DNA of 35,000 nt from assembly GCA_035518875.1 (NCBI GenBank), contig DATIXD010000152.1:1-35000 (forward strand), given 5' to 3'. Positions 23,686-31,320 of the stretch are shown here, piece by piece. The translations under genes and the position numbers were made by a program. The stretch comes from DATIXD01 sp035518875. GTDB taxonomy: Bacteria; Pseudomonadota; Gammaproteobacteria; Methylococcales; Methylococcaceae. Position 1 is the first letter of the stretch; every line of letters begins with the position of its first letter. Below the pieces are notes generated by a model, which saw only the letters and a program-made list of their open reading frames with translations, was not told where the DNA came from and did no database searches.

Positions 23686-25088
23686 GTTTCTTCGCCGCGC
23701 AAACCATATTTGCGCAGTTTTTCCACCAGGGTCGTCCGACGCATCCTTAGCAGATTGGCCGCATGCGCCACCACGCCGTTGCACTCGTCCAGCGCCTGCT
23801 TGATCAACTCGCATTCCAGCGAATTGAGATGCTCGCGAAGATCCAGCCCTTCCTCCGGCAAACGGGCCAAACCGACGGGTTCGTGAGAAAAGTCCTGGGC
23901 GTGATCGGCCTCTCCATGCTCGTTGGCCGCCCGCATGTCCTCGGACGCGGCCTGACGCTGGAATTTATCCGGCAGATCGGCAATATCGACCACGCCGTTG
24001 GGATACAAAATCGCCAGGCGCTCGATCAGGTTGGCCAATTCACGGACATTGCCCGGCCAGTGATGTTTTTGCAGCGTTCTCAAGGTCCTTGGCGTCAAGC
24101 GCACCGAGTTCTTTTTCTCAGCCTTCAGGCGCGCCGTGAGATCATCCACCAAGACGGGGATGTCCTCGACGCGCTCCCGCAGTGCCGGCACTTCAATGGG
24201 AAACACGTTCAGCCGGTAGAACAAATCCTCGCGAAAACGATTCTGCCGGATCGCCTCTTCCAGATCGCGATGGGTCGCGGCGATGATGCGCACATCGCAA
24301 TAAATGGTCTTGTTGCTGCCAACTCGCTCGAAGCTGCGCTCCTGCAAGACCCTGAGCAGCTTGACCTGCATCGCCAAGGGCATGTCGCCGATCTCGTCCA
24401 GAAACAGGGTACCGCCCTCGGCCAGCTCGAAACGCCCCTGCCTGGCGCTGAGCGCCCCGGTGAACGCGCCCTTTTCGTGGCCGAACAATTCGCTCTCCAG
24501 AAGCTCAGCCGGTATCGCCCCGCAATTGACGGGCACGAACGGCTTTTGCCGACGGGGGGAAAAGTAATGCAGATTGCGTGCGATGACTTCCTTGCCGGTG
24601 CCGGATTCGCCGAGTACCAGAACCGTCGCATCCGATCCCGCCACCTGCTGAATCAGCTGACGGGTTCGATGAATCGCCGAGCTGTTGCCCGACAGGCTCC
24701 GGAACAATTCGGCGGAACGCACCGCGACGTTGGCCTCGGGGTGGAACAGTTTTTCTAGACAGTCGGCCAGAACGGCGTAGGTCGTCGGCCATTCCAGTTT
24801 GAGCGCCGCCAGACTCTCCAGGCGTGATGAAAAAGGCTTATGTACGTCTCGTTCTCCCACCAGCACCATCGGAACCTGACGATGAAGTTCTGCAAGCCGC
24901 ACCAGCGCCGGCTCACCCACCTCTTCGACAGTGATGAACACCACGCGGTAACTGGACTCGTATAACTCGCTCTCCAGCTCGTCGACGGTAACCGTATGAA
25001 CCTCGTAGTCGATAAACTTCAATACGATTTCGAGTTGGTGACAGAATAAGCGTTCGTCTTGGATCAAGAGGGCGCGGCGCAAAGCCAT
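23673..25088 (-). CDS. fleQ: Master flagellar regulator, sigma54-dependent activator
   Basis: FleQ tops the flagellar hierarchy and, in pseudomonads, switches between motility and matrix genes in response to c-di-GMP. The 471-residue protein has an N-terminal receiver-like fold (1-120) lacking the phospho-acceptor Asp, as in known FleQ. LFRSLSG at 128-134 matches the LFRSxxG c-di-GMP-binding motif. The AAA+ domain has Walker A GESGTGKE at 160-167 and GAFTGA at 207-212, and the C-terminus is the FleQ-type helix-turn-helix (AANLLRMRRTTLVEKLRKYG). ATG at 25088 has AAGGAG about 10 bases upstream. A sigma70-like promoter lies at 25163-25190. It is the first gene of the block and is followed by fleSR. 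Confidence 0.95.
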   Translation of the reverse strand: MALRRALLIQDERLFCHQLEIVLKFIDYEVHTVTVDELESELYESSYRVVFITVEEVGEPALVRLAELHRQVPMVLVGERDVHKPFSSRLESLAALKLEWPTTYAVLADCLEKLFHPEANVAVRSAELFRSLSGNSSAIHRTRQLIQQVAGSDATVLVLGESGTGKEVIARNLHYFSPRRQKPFVPVNCGAIPAELLESELFGHEKGAFTGALSARQGRFELAEGGTLFLDEIGDMPLAMQVKLLRVLQERSFERVGSNKTIYCDVRIIAATHRDLEEAIRQNRFREDLFYRLNVFPIEVPALRERVEDIPVLVDDLTARLKAEKKNSVRLTPRTLRTLQKHHWPGNVRELANLIERLAILYPNGVVDIADLPDKFQRQAASEDMRAANEHGEADHAQDFSHEPVGLARLPEEGLDLREHLNSLECELIKQALDECNGVVAHAANLLRMRRTTLVEKLRKYGLRGEETSII

Positions 25089-25144
25089 TGCAACTGTTCT
25101 CCTTGGGCAGGGCGTACCTTCAGTGCGATCCCGTCGATTCGGTT

Positions 25145-25195
25145 CCGGGTTGACCGGATAGAAGTGTAGTTGTCAAGAAAACGTCGTCAACCCGG
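25145..25195. promoter_or_regulatory. Inverted repeat with TTGAC half-sites around the fleQ promoter
   Basis: CCGGGTTGAC (25145-25154) and GTCAACCCGG (25186-25195) form a perfect 10-bp inverted repeat with a 31-bp gap. A third GTCAA lies at 25172-25176, 14 bp from the right arm. The half-sites equal those of the FleQ box but in everted order. A binding site for FleQ itself or another repressor is plausible. Confidence 0.45.
25163..25190 (-). promoter_or_regulatory. Predicted sigma70 promoter of fleQ
   Basis: On the minus strand TTGACG (25190-25185) and TACACT (25168-25163) are separated by 16 bp: 5/6 and 4/6 matches. The -35 overlaps one arm of the inverted repeat at 25145-25195, so a protein bound there would block the polymerase. 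Confidence 0.5.
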
Positions 25196-25254
25196 CCCGA
25201 CAGCCTGAAAGCCAAGCGCCAGGCTCGACTTTACCCCGGTTTGCCCCTCACAAA

Positions 25255-25283
25255 TTCGCAGCCTCGGGGTTTGTGTCTATACT
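25255..25283 (+). promoter_or_regulatory. Predicted sigma70 promoter of the FHA gene
   Basis: TTCGCA (25255-25260) and TATACT (25278-25283) lie 17 bp apart. The start would fall near 25290, giving a ~28-nt leader to the ATG at 25318. Confidence 0.5.
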
Positions 25284-25317
25284 TTTGGGTCACCGCACCA
25301 AGCTTGGCGAAGTTCAA

Positions 25318-25980
25318 ATGGCCCGTCTCACTCTCACCTTCAAAGGAAGGTCGCTTCAGGTAACGCCGATCGAAACCGGCGAGATCAGCATCGGCCGCGA
25401 TCCCGGTAACGCCATCTGGATCGACAGTCTGGCTATTGCCCCTCATCACGCCGTGATCCAATGCAGCGACGAGGGCATGTTCATCCGGGAGCTCAACCCG
25501 GACTATCCCCTTTTCGTCAACAACCGGAAGGTCGGCGAGCAACGTCTGAGTGACGGGGACCATATCACCATCGGCAAGCACGTCCTTCAATACACCGACG
25601 ACAAGTACATCTCTAAACCTCAGGCCGACCCGCCCCTTCCGGAGCCCAAGATGGCAATCGAAGCTAATGGTGCGAAGTCTGCGTCATACGGGCCGGATGC
25701 CCGTTTCCAGGTATTAAAAGGCAAGCGCATCGGTCTGATCATTCCGCTGCGAAGCGCACTCACGCGATTGGGCAAGGACGACGCCGGCGCCGCTGCCGTC
25801 GTCGTCCGGCGCAACGGGGGATATTTCCTATCCGCGTTGGCGGCGACGGAAACCGTTCTGGTGAACGATGCTCCCATCCACGACCAAAGCGTCCGGCTCA
25901 AGCACGGCGATATCGTGAAGGTCGACCAGCATCTCATGCAGTTCTTTTGCCAAGCGTCGGCGCAGAGTAACTCCACCTAA
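25318..25980 (+). CDS. Double FHA-domain protein
   Basis: FHA domains bind phosphothreonine peptides, usually in signalling or secretion complexes. The 220-residue protein has two. FHA1 (about 5-93) shows GRDPGNAIWI with G26-R27, a His pair at 43-44 and VNN at 67-69. FHA2 (about 129-212) is more degenerate, with LGKDD at 151-155 in place of GR and VNDAPI at 182-187. The linker at 95-125 is Pro-rich. There is no kinase, phosphatase or secretion gene nearby, so the partner is unknown. ATG at 25318 is preferred over earlier in-frame starts because family similarity begins there. It is divergent from fleQ, and its TAA overlaps the radA TAG from the other strand. Confidence 0.85.
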   Translation: MARLTLTFKGRSLQVTPIETGEISIGRDPGNAIWIDSLAIAPHHAVIQCSDEGMFIRELNPDYPLFVNNRKVGEQRLSDGDHITIGKHVLQYTDDKYISKPQADPPLPEPKMAIEANGAKSASYGPDARFQVLKGKRIGLIIPLRSALTRLGKDDAGAAAVVVRRNGGYFLSALAATETVLVNDAPIHDQSVRLKHGDIVKVDQHLMQFFCQASAQSNST

Positions 25981-27350
25981 AGCGCCGCCAGCGCCTCGCG
26001 CAGGGATTTGACGGGGATCACATTCAAACCCTCGACGCCGCCCTTGGGAACGTTCTTGTAAGGCACAACCGCGTGTTTGAAGCCGTGCTTGGCGGCCTCG
26101 CGCAGACGCTCCTCGCCGTTCTGCACGGGACGCACCTCGCCGCTCAGACCCAGTTCCCCGAAAGCGATCCAGTCCCGCGGAATCGGCCGGTCGCGATAGC
26201 TCGAAACCACCGCCAGCAGCACCGCCAGATCGCCTGCCGTTTCGGTCAACCGCAACCCCCCCACCAGATTGATGAACACGTCCTGATTGAGAATGCCGAC
26301 GCCGCCGTGCCGGTGCAGCACGGCCAGCAGCATGGCCAGACGGTTGTGTTCCATCCCCACGGCGACGCGGCGCGGCGCGGCCAAATGGGATTCGTCCACC
26401 AGCGCCTGCACCTCCACCAATAGCGGCCGGCTGCCCTCGCGCATCACCATGATGACGCTTCCGGGCATATCCTCGTCGTAGCGCGACAGGAAGATCGCGG
26501 AAGGATTCTTAACCTCCTTCAGCCCGGTTTCGGTCATGGCGAACACGCCCAGTTCGTTGACCGCGCCGAAGCGGTTCTTGAAGGCGCGAATTACCCGGAA
26601 ACGGTTGCCAGGATCACCCTCGAAATACAGCACGGTGTCGACCATGTGCTCGAGCACGCGCGGCCCGGCCAGCGCCCCCTCCTTGGTGACATGACCGACC
26701 AGAAACACGGTCGTCCCGGTCTGCTTGGCGAAACGCACCAGTTGTGCGGCGCACTCCCGCACCTGCGCGACCGAACCCGGTGCGGACTGAAGCAACTCGG
26801 TGAAAACGGTCTGGATCGAATCCACGACCAGCATGGCCGGTGTTTGCTCGCGGACCACGTTCAGAATGCGCTCCAAAGAAGTTTCCGCCAGAATCCGCAC
26901 GCCCTCGCAGCGCAAATGCAAGCGTTTGGCGCGCAGGCTCACCTGCTGAATAGATTCCTCGCCGGTGATGTACAGCGTTTTGATCCGCCCGCCCAGCGCG
27001 GTCAAAGTTTGCAGGAGCAAAGTCGACTTGCCGATTCCGGGATCGCCGCCGATCAAGATGGCCGAGCCCGCAACCAATCCGCCGCCCAGCACCCGGTCCA
27101 GTTCCTCCAGTCCGCTACTTGAACGCAGGATTTCTTCCGCCTCCACCGACGCCAAGTCAACCGGATTGGATAACCCGCCGCCGCTGCCGGCGTAACCGGA
27201 GTAGCGAGAAGATGCCGGCGCCCGTTCCTCCACGCTTTCCACCAGCGTGTTCCACAAACCGCAACCGCCGCACTGTCCCGCCCACTTGCTCTGGGCATGA
27301 CCGCATTCGGTACAGCGGTAGAGGATTTTTTTGTCTTTGGGGCGACTCAC
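25977..27350 (-). CDS. radA: DNA repair protein RadA
   Basis: RadA is a RecA-related, DnaB-like helicase that drives branch migration during recombinational repair. The 457-residue protein has the N-terminal zinc finger (C13, C16, C27, C30), Walker A GGDPGIGKST at 101-110, the RadA signature KNRFG at 258-262, and a C-terminal Lon protease-like domain. The start is the GTG at 27350, giving MSRPKDKK right before the zinc finger as in other RadA proteins; an open frame extending further upstream runs into the methyltransferase gene and is not credible. The GTG overlaps the methyltransferase stop by 4 nt (GTGA). It ends overlapping the convergent FHA gene. Confidence 0.96.
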   Translation of the reverse strand: MSRPKDKKILYRCTECGHAQSKWAGQCGGCGLWNTLVESVEERAPASSRYSGYAGSGGGLSNPVDLASVEAEEILRSSSGLEELDRVLGGGLVAGSAILIGGDPGIGKSTLLLQTLTALGGRIKTLYITGEESIQQVSLRAKRLHLRCEGVRILAETSLERILNVVREQTPAMLVVDSIQTVFTELLQSAPGSVAQVRECAAQLVRFAKQTGTTVFLVGHVTKEGALAGPRVLEHMVDTVLYFEGDPGNRFRVIRAFKNRFGAVNELGVFAMTETGLKEVKNPSAIFLSRYDEDMPGSVIMVMREGSRPLLVEVQALVDESHLAAPRRVAVGMEHNRLAMLLAVLHRHGGVGILNQDVFINLVGGLRLTETAGDLAVLLAVVSSYRDRPIPRDWIAFGELGLSGEVRPVQNGEERLREAAKHGFKHAVVPYKNVPKGGVEGLNVIPVKSLREALAAL

Positions 27351-28105
27351 GCGGCGGGCTTCGTGGCGACTAGCAAGGTATTGACCCCTTCCCGAAAGCG
27401 CACATCGACCGGTTTGAAGCCGGTTTCTTTCATGCGGGTCAGCGAGGGTCCCAACCGCATGATGTGATCCGGCGATTCGTCGCTGAACAGATGGACGATC
27501 CATTGCTCCAGCAGATCGTAACGGTTGATGGCGGCGAAGGTCTTGAAGTAATGCCGCACCTCCTCCTGGGTCAGCCGTGTGTGTTCAATCGTGTCGTCGA
27601 GGGCGTAGCGGTCGCCGTTGACGAAACACCCGCCCGTCTTCAGGGCTCGGAAAGTTTCCGCGAGCACCTGCCTGCGATAGCCCTCGAGAAAATTGTGTGT
27701 GGCATAGCCCGAAGCGACGAGATCGATGCTGTGATCGGACAAGTCCCGCAAACCCGAAAGCGCATCCATTTCGATGAGCTTCAGACGGCCGCCTTCCAGC
27801 CATCGCGCCAGATTCTTGCGCGCCTGATCCAGCATGGTCGGTTCGTTGTCGACGGCGATGACCATGATGTCCTCGCGAGCGTGGAGCAAGGCCAACGTGG
27901 TCATGCCGGTGCCGCAGCCCATTTCAAAAACCTGCAGCGGGGGCTGAACCGGGTGAGCCGGCTCCCAACCCGCCACGAATTCGCCCACTTTTTGGCTCAT
28001 CTCGGCCGCAGCGGGGCAGATCAGCTTCAGCATTTCGTATTCCGCACCGATCTGGCCGGCAAACAATCGCTCTAGGTCGCTCGTTGTCATGGGTGGCGCG
28101 GTCAT
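27347..28105 (-). CDS. SAM-dependent class I methyltransferase
   Basis: A 252-residue Rossmann-fold methyltransferase. The SAM loop VFEMGCGTGMTTLALL lies near residues 55-70, an acidic ribose-binding motif VIAVDNEPTMLDQA follows near 80-93, and LIEMDALSG near 108-116. The rest has no membrane segment and no substrate-defining motif that I recognise. ATG at 28105 overlaps the stop of the sugar dehydrogenase gene (ATGA); ATG at 28090 is an alternative. An open frame extends far upstream but lies antisense in content to no known protein and overlaps the dehydrogenase gene. Position between a PQQ-type dehydrogenase and radA suggests co-expression, without a clear shared pathway. Confidence 0.85.
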   Translation of the reverse strand: MTAPPMTTSDLERLFAGQIGAEYEMLKLICPAAAEMSQKVGEFVAGWEPAHPVQPPLQVFEMGCGTGMTTLALLHAREDIMVIAVDNEPTMLDQARKNLARWLEGGRLKLIEMDALSGLRDLSDHSIDLVASGYATHNFLEGYRRQVLAETFRALKTGGCFVNGDRYALDDTIEHTRLTQEEVRHYFKTFAAINRYDLLEQWIVHLFSDESPDHIMRLGPSLTRMKETGFKPVDVRFREGVNTLLVATKPAA

Positions 28106-29208
28106 GGTTGATAGGTGATTCGATAAATCACACCGCGCTTGTCGTCGGAAACCAGCAGCGAGCCATCCGCCAGCTCGAGGAGGTCGACGGGACGCCCGAG
28201 CACCTCGCCATCGGGCCGCAGCCAGCCTTCGGCGATCACTTCGTCGGCGACCGGCTTGCCGTCTTGGAATTTCACCATGGCCAAGCGGTAGCCCTGTGGC
28301 TGGCTGCGATTCCAGGAACCGTGCTGGGCGACGAACAACTGCCCGCGATAGCCGGCCGGGAACTGGGTTCCGTGGTAGAAGCGAATGCCCAGCGGGGCGA
28401 CGTGGGCCGGAAAGGTCCAGGCCGGCGGCGTGAATTCGGGGCAGGATCTCCGTTTGCCGAACTCGGGATCGGCGATGCTGCCGGCATGGCAGTAAGGATA
28501 GCCGAAGTGCAGGCCGGCCTTGGGCGCGTGGTTCAGTTCCTCGGGCGGCGCATCGTCGCCCAGATAGTCTCGCCCATTGTCGGTGAACCAAAGCTCGCCG
28601 GTTTCCGGCCGCCAGTCGAAGCCGACGGTGTTGCGGATGCCGTGGGCGAATATTTCGAAATTCTTCCCGTCCGCATCGAGCCGGGTCAGGCTGGCGTAAA
28701 CCGGCTCGTCCGAAAGACAGATGTTGCATGGCGCGCCCACCGGCGCATAGAGCCTACCGTCGGGCCCCACGCGCAGATATTTCCAGCCGTGATGCCGGTC
28801 GCTCGGGTAGCCATCGTACACGAGTTCCGGCTTGGGCGGATCGGCCAGATGCGCGGCGATATCCTTGAGCTTCACGATGCGCTGGATTTCCGCGATATAC
28901 AGATCACCCTTCAGGTAAGCCACGCCGTTCGGCGCATTCAGCCCGGATGCCACAGTCAGCACGCGATCGGCGCGGCCGTCGCGATCGTCATCGCGCACTG
29001 CGTAGACCCTGCCTTCGGCCACGGTGCCGACGTAAACGGTACCGTCCTCGCCCAGCGCCAGCGAACGGGCATTCGGAGTCTGCTCGGTGAACAGGCTGAT
29101 CCTAAAACCGGGCGGCAGTTTGATCGCGCTCAGCCAGGCATCGGTCTCTGCGGCTTGCGCGACTTCGGCGAACAGGGTCAATGCCAATAAATACTTTGTG
29201 AGTTTCAT
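28102..29208 (-). CDS. PQQ-dependent sugar/sorbosone dehydrogenase-family protein, exported
   Basis: A periplasmic beta-propeller of the soluble glucose dehydrogenase/L-sorbosone dehydrogenase group, which oxidises sugars with pyrroloquinoline quinone. The 368-residue protein has a Sec signal peptide (MKLTKYLLALTLFAEVAQA, cleavage before AETD) and propeller-like repeats. Family features include SDRHHGWKYLRVGPDGRLY, GIRNTVGFDWRPETGELWF and the HGSWNRS loop late in the protein. ATG at 29208 has GGGAGG 4-5 bases upstream; a longer frame upstream would bury the signal peptide. Substrate and true cofactor dependence are not proven by sequence: many members are uncharacterised. First gene of the dehydrogenase-methyltransferase-radA run. 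Confidence 0.87.
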   Translation of the reverse strand: MKLTKYLLALTLFAEVAQAAETDAWLSAIKLPPGFRISLFTEQTPNARSLALGEDGTVYVGTVAEGRVYAVRDDDRDGRADRVLTVASGLNAPNGVAYLKGDLYIAEIQRIVKLKDIAAHLADPPKPELVYDGYPSDRHHGWKYLRVGPDGRLYAPVGAPCNICLSDEPVYASLTRLDADGKNFEIFAHGIRNTVGFDWRPETGELWFTDNGRDYLGDDAPPEELNHAPKAGLHFGYPYCHAGSIADPEFGKRRSCPEFTPPAWTFPAHVAPLGIRFYHGTQFPAGYRGQLFVAQHGSWNRSQPQGYRLAMVKFQDGKPVADEVIAEGWLRPDGEVLGRPVDLLELADGSLLVSDDKRGVIYRITYQP

Positions 29209-29242
29209 ACCACCTCCCGAGTCAGCCGCCGGCGAAGCCGGG

Positions 29243-29272
29243 CTTGATTTTTCCAAGCGCGTCGCCAAATAT
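29243..29272 (+). promoter_or_regulatory. Possible sigma32-like promoter of htpX
   Basis: CTTGATT (29243-29249), a 15-bp spacer and CCAAATAT (29265-29272) resemble the heat-shock consensus CTTGAAA-N11-16-CCCCATNT at 5/7 and 6/8 positions. HtpX is heat- or envelope-stress-inducible in enterics, so the match is plausible but weak. Confidence 0.3.
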
Positions 29273-29308
29273 GGTACCACCTGCATCTTCAATCACCGGT
29301 AATCACCC

Positions 29309-30199
29309 ATGAGAATCCTTCTGTTCCTGTTGACCAACGCGGCGGTGCTACTCTTGATCAGCATCATCTTTCATTTTCTCGGCCTAGGGGCCTACCTCCA
29401 GCAGAGCGGCGTCAGCCTGAACCTGGACAGCCTACTCATCATGTCTGCCGTGATAGGCATGTCGGGTTCTTTCATTTCGCTGCTGATCTCCAAATGGATG
29501 GCCAAGCAATCGATGGGGGTGTTCGTCATCGAGCAGCCGTCCAATTCCACTGAACAGTGGCTGGTGGAAACGGTGCGCCGTCAGGCTCAGATGGCCGGCA
29601 TCGGCATGCCGGAGGTCGGCATTTTCAATTCGCCCGACCCCAACGCCTTCGCCACCGGCATGAATAAGAACAATGCGCTGGTCGCGGTCAGCACCGGGCT
29701 GATGCACAACATGGGCGCCGAGGAAGTCGAAGCGGTATTGGGCCATGAAATCAGCCACGTCGCCAATGGCGATATGGTGACTCTGGGGCTGATCCAGGGC
29801 GTGGTCAACACCTTCGTCTATTTCTTTGCCACCATCGCAGGCCATCTGATCGATCGCGTGGTGTTCCGCTCCGGCGACGACGACCGCGGCGGCTACGGCC
29901 CCGCCTATTACATCACCCAGATGGTCGCGCAAGTCCTGCTGTCCATCCTGGCGACCATGATCGTCATGTGGTTCTCGCGCTGGCGCGAATTCAGGGCCGA
30001 CGCCGGCGGCGCGAAGCTGGCCGGACGCCATAAGATGATCGGGGCGTTGCGCGCCCTGCAACGCGCCCACGAGCCGCAGGAGTTGCCCGGCGAATTCGCC
30101 GCCTTCGGCATCAGCGGCGGCAGCGACGGATTCAGGAAACTGTTCATGAGTCATCCGCCTTTGGAAGAGCGCATCGCCGCCCTGGAAAGCATGCGGTAA
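29309..30199 (+). CDS. htpX: Membrane zinc metalloprotease HtpX
   Basis: Inner-membrane M48 protease that degrades misfolded membrane proteins alongside FtsH. The 296-residue protein has two N-terminal membrane helices (about 3-26 and 41-61), the zinc motif HEISH at 146-150, two further hydrophobic segments (about 158-180 and 205-222) and the third ligand E227 in WREFRAD. Length is typical. ATG at 29309 has only a weak ribosome binding site. Its promoter region is divergent from the sugar dehydrogenase gene, and a strong intrinsic terminator follows. Confidence 0.96.
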   Translation: MRILLFLLTNAAVLLLISIIFHFLGLGAYLQQSGVSLNLDSLLIMSAVIGMSGSFISLLISKWMAKQSMGVFVIEQPSNSTEQWLVETVRRQAQMAGIGMPEVGIFNSPDPNAFATGMNKNNALVAVSTGLMHNMGAEEVEAVLGHEISHVANGDMVTLGLIQGVVNTFVYFFATIAGHLIDRVVFRSGDDDRGGYGPAYYITQMVAQVLLSILATMIVMWFSRWREFRADAGGAKLAGRHKMIGALRALQRAHEPQELPGEFAAFGISGGSDGFRKLFMSHPPLEERIAALESMR

Positions 30200-30213
30200 C
30201 GGTTTGAGCCGAC

Positions 30214-30250
30214 GATGCCTGCTTCGCTCTCGAAACAGGCATCTTTTTTT
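30214..30250 (+). terminator. Rho-independent terminator of htpX
   Basis: A perfect 8-bp stem GATGCCTG/CAGGCATC (30214-30221 with 30236-30243), a 14-nt loop, then seven T at 30244-30250. It begins 15 bp after the htpX stop and lies just before ygfZ, separating the two transcription units. Confidence 0.9.
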
Positions 30251-30273
30251 ACCGACCGATCAGGCGATTCGAC

Positions 30274-31320
30274 ATGCACAGCGAATGGGACGATTTTCTC
30301 CGGAACCGAACTGCCGCCACGACCGCCGATCCATCCGAATCATCCCACTGGATTTGCCCGCTGCCCGATACAGGCGTTCTGGCCATCGGCGGCAAGGATT
30401 CGGGCAGATTCCTACAAGGTCAGACCACCTGCGACATCCTTGGACTGGAAACGGGACAGACAACCCTGGGCGCGCTCTGCAATCCCAAAGGCCGAGTCAT
30501 CGCCGTGTTTCGCGCATTCAAGTCAGAAGACCTGATTTATTTGTTGCTGCCGCGCGAACTCACCGCCGCCGTGGAGAAGCGCCTGCGCATGTATGTCCTC
30601 AGGGCGGACGTGAAGATCGAGAATGTCAGCGGCGAATGGCTGGCCTTCGGCATCGGCGGAGAAAAGCTGGTCTCGCCCCTGGACCGTCTCGGCATTACCG
30701 CTCCGGCGAGCATAAACGGCGTCAGCTGTCAGCCGAACTGCTTCGCGATCCACATCCCGTCCAATTCTGCCGGTCGGATGCTGCTCGTGGCCGGACATGA
30801 GAAGGCCAAGGCATTGTGGGTTGCGCTCGAGGAGAAAGCGCATTTGGTCTACACCGACCCCGCACGCTGGCGGTTAGAAGACATCCGGGCGGGCATTCCC
30901 CGCATTGGGCAGGCGATGAGTGAGGAATTCCTTCCGCAAATGCTGAACCTCGATCTCTTGGATGGGATCAGCTTCAGCAAGGGTTGCTACACCGGGCAAG
31001 AAATCGTCGCCCGAACGCACTATCTGGGCAGTCTGAAACGCCGGATGTACCGGCTGGAAATTCGCAGCGATGAGGCTCCGCAAGCGGGTGAGCTGATCTT
31101 CGAGGCCGGCCGGGACGAACAGAGCGCCGGGGTGGCGCTGGACTCCGCCCCCACGGCGGCTGCCTGCCATGAAATCCTGGCCGTCTTGAACATCACCCAG
31201 GCGGAAAACGGCGATCTCAGGCTGCATGGTTCTCACGGTTTGCGACTATCCTTATTGTCGCTACCCTATTCGACAACCCCAACCCATCGAGAGCATCGAG
31301 AGAATGGACCTCAAGAATGA
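30274..31320 (+). CDS. ygfZ: Folate-binding YgfZ-like Fe-S cluster protein
   Basis: YgfZ is a tetrahydrofolate-binding protein related to the glycine cleavage T-protein that supports Fe-S enzymes such as tRNA-modifying MiaB. The 348-residue protein has FLQGQTTCDI near 46-55 and the diagnostic KGCYTGQE at 236-243 with its essential Cys238, followed by IVARTHYLGSLKRRMYRL. The C-terminus (about 325-348) is long and Thr/His/Arg-rich, probably reflecting overlap with the next gene. ATG at 30274 comes right after the htpX terminator, so it needs its own promoter, which I could not locate convincingly. The last 17 nt overlap the start of the HDOD gene. Confidence 0.93.
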   Translation: MHSEWDDFLRNRTAATTADPSESSHWICPLPDTGVLAIGGKDSGRFLQGQTTCDILGLETGQTTLGALCNPKGRVIAVFRAFKSEDLIYLLLPRELTAAVEKRLRMYVLRADVKIENVSGEWLAFGIGGEKLVSPLDRLGITAPASINGVSCQPNCFAIHIPSNSAGRMLLVAGHEKAKALWVALEEKAHLVYTDPARWRLEDIRAGIPRIGQAMSEEFLPQMLNLDLLDGISFSKGCYTGQEIVARTHYLGSLKRRMYRLEIRSDEAPQAGELIFEAGRDEQSAGVALDSAPTAAACHEILAVLNITQAENGDLRLHGSHGLRLSLLSLPYSTTPTHREHRENGPQE

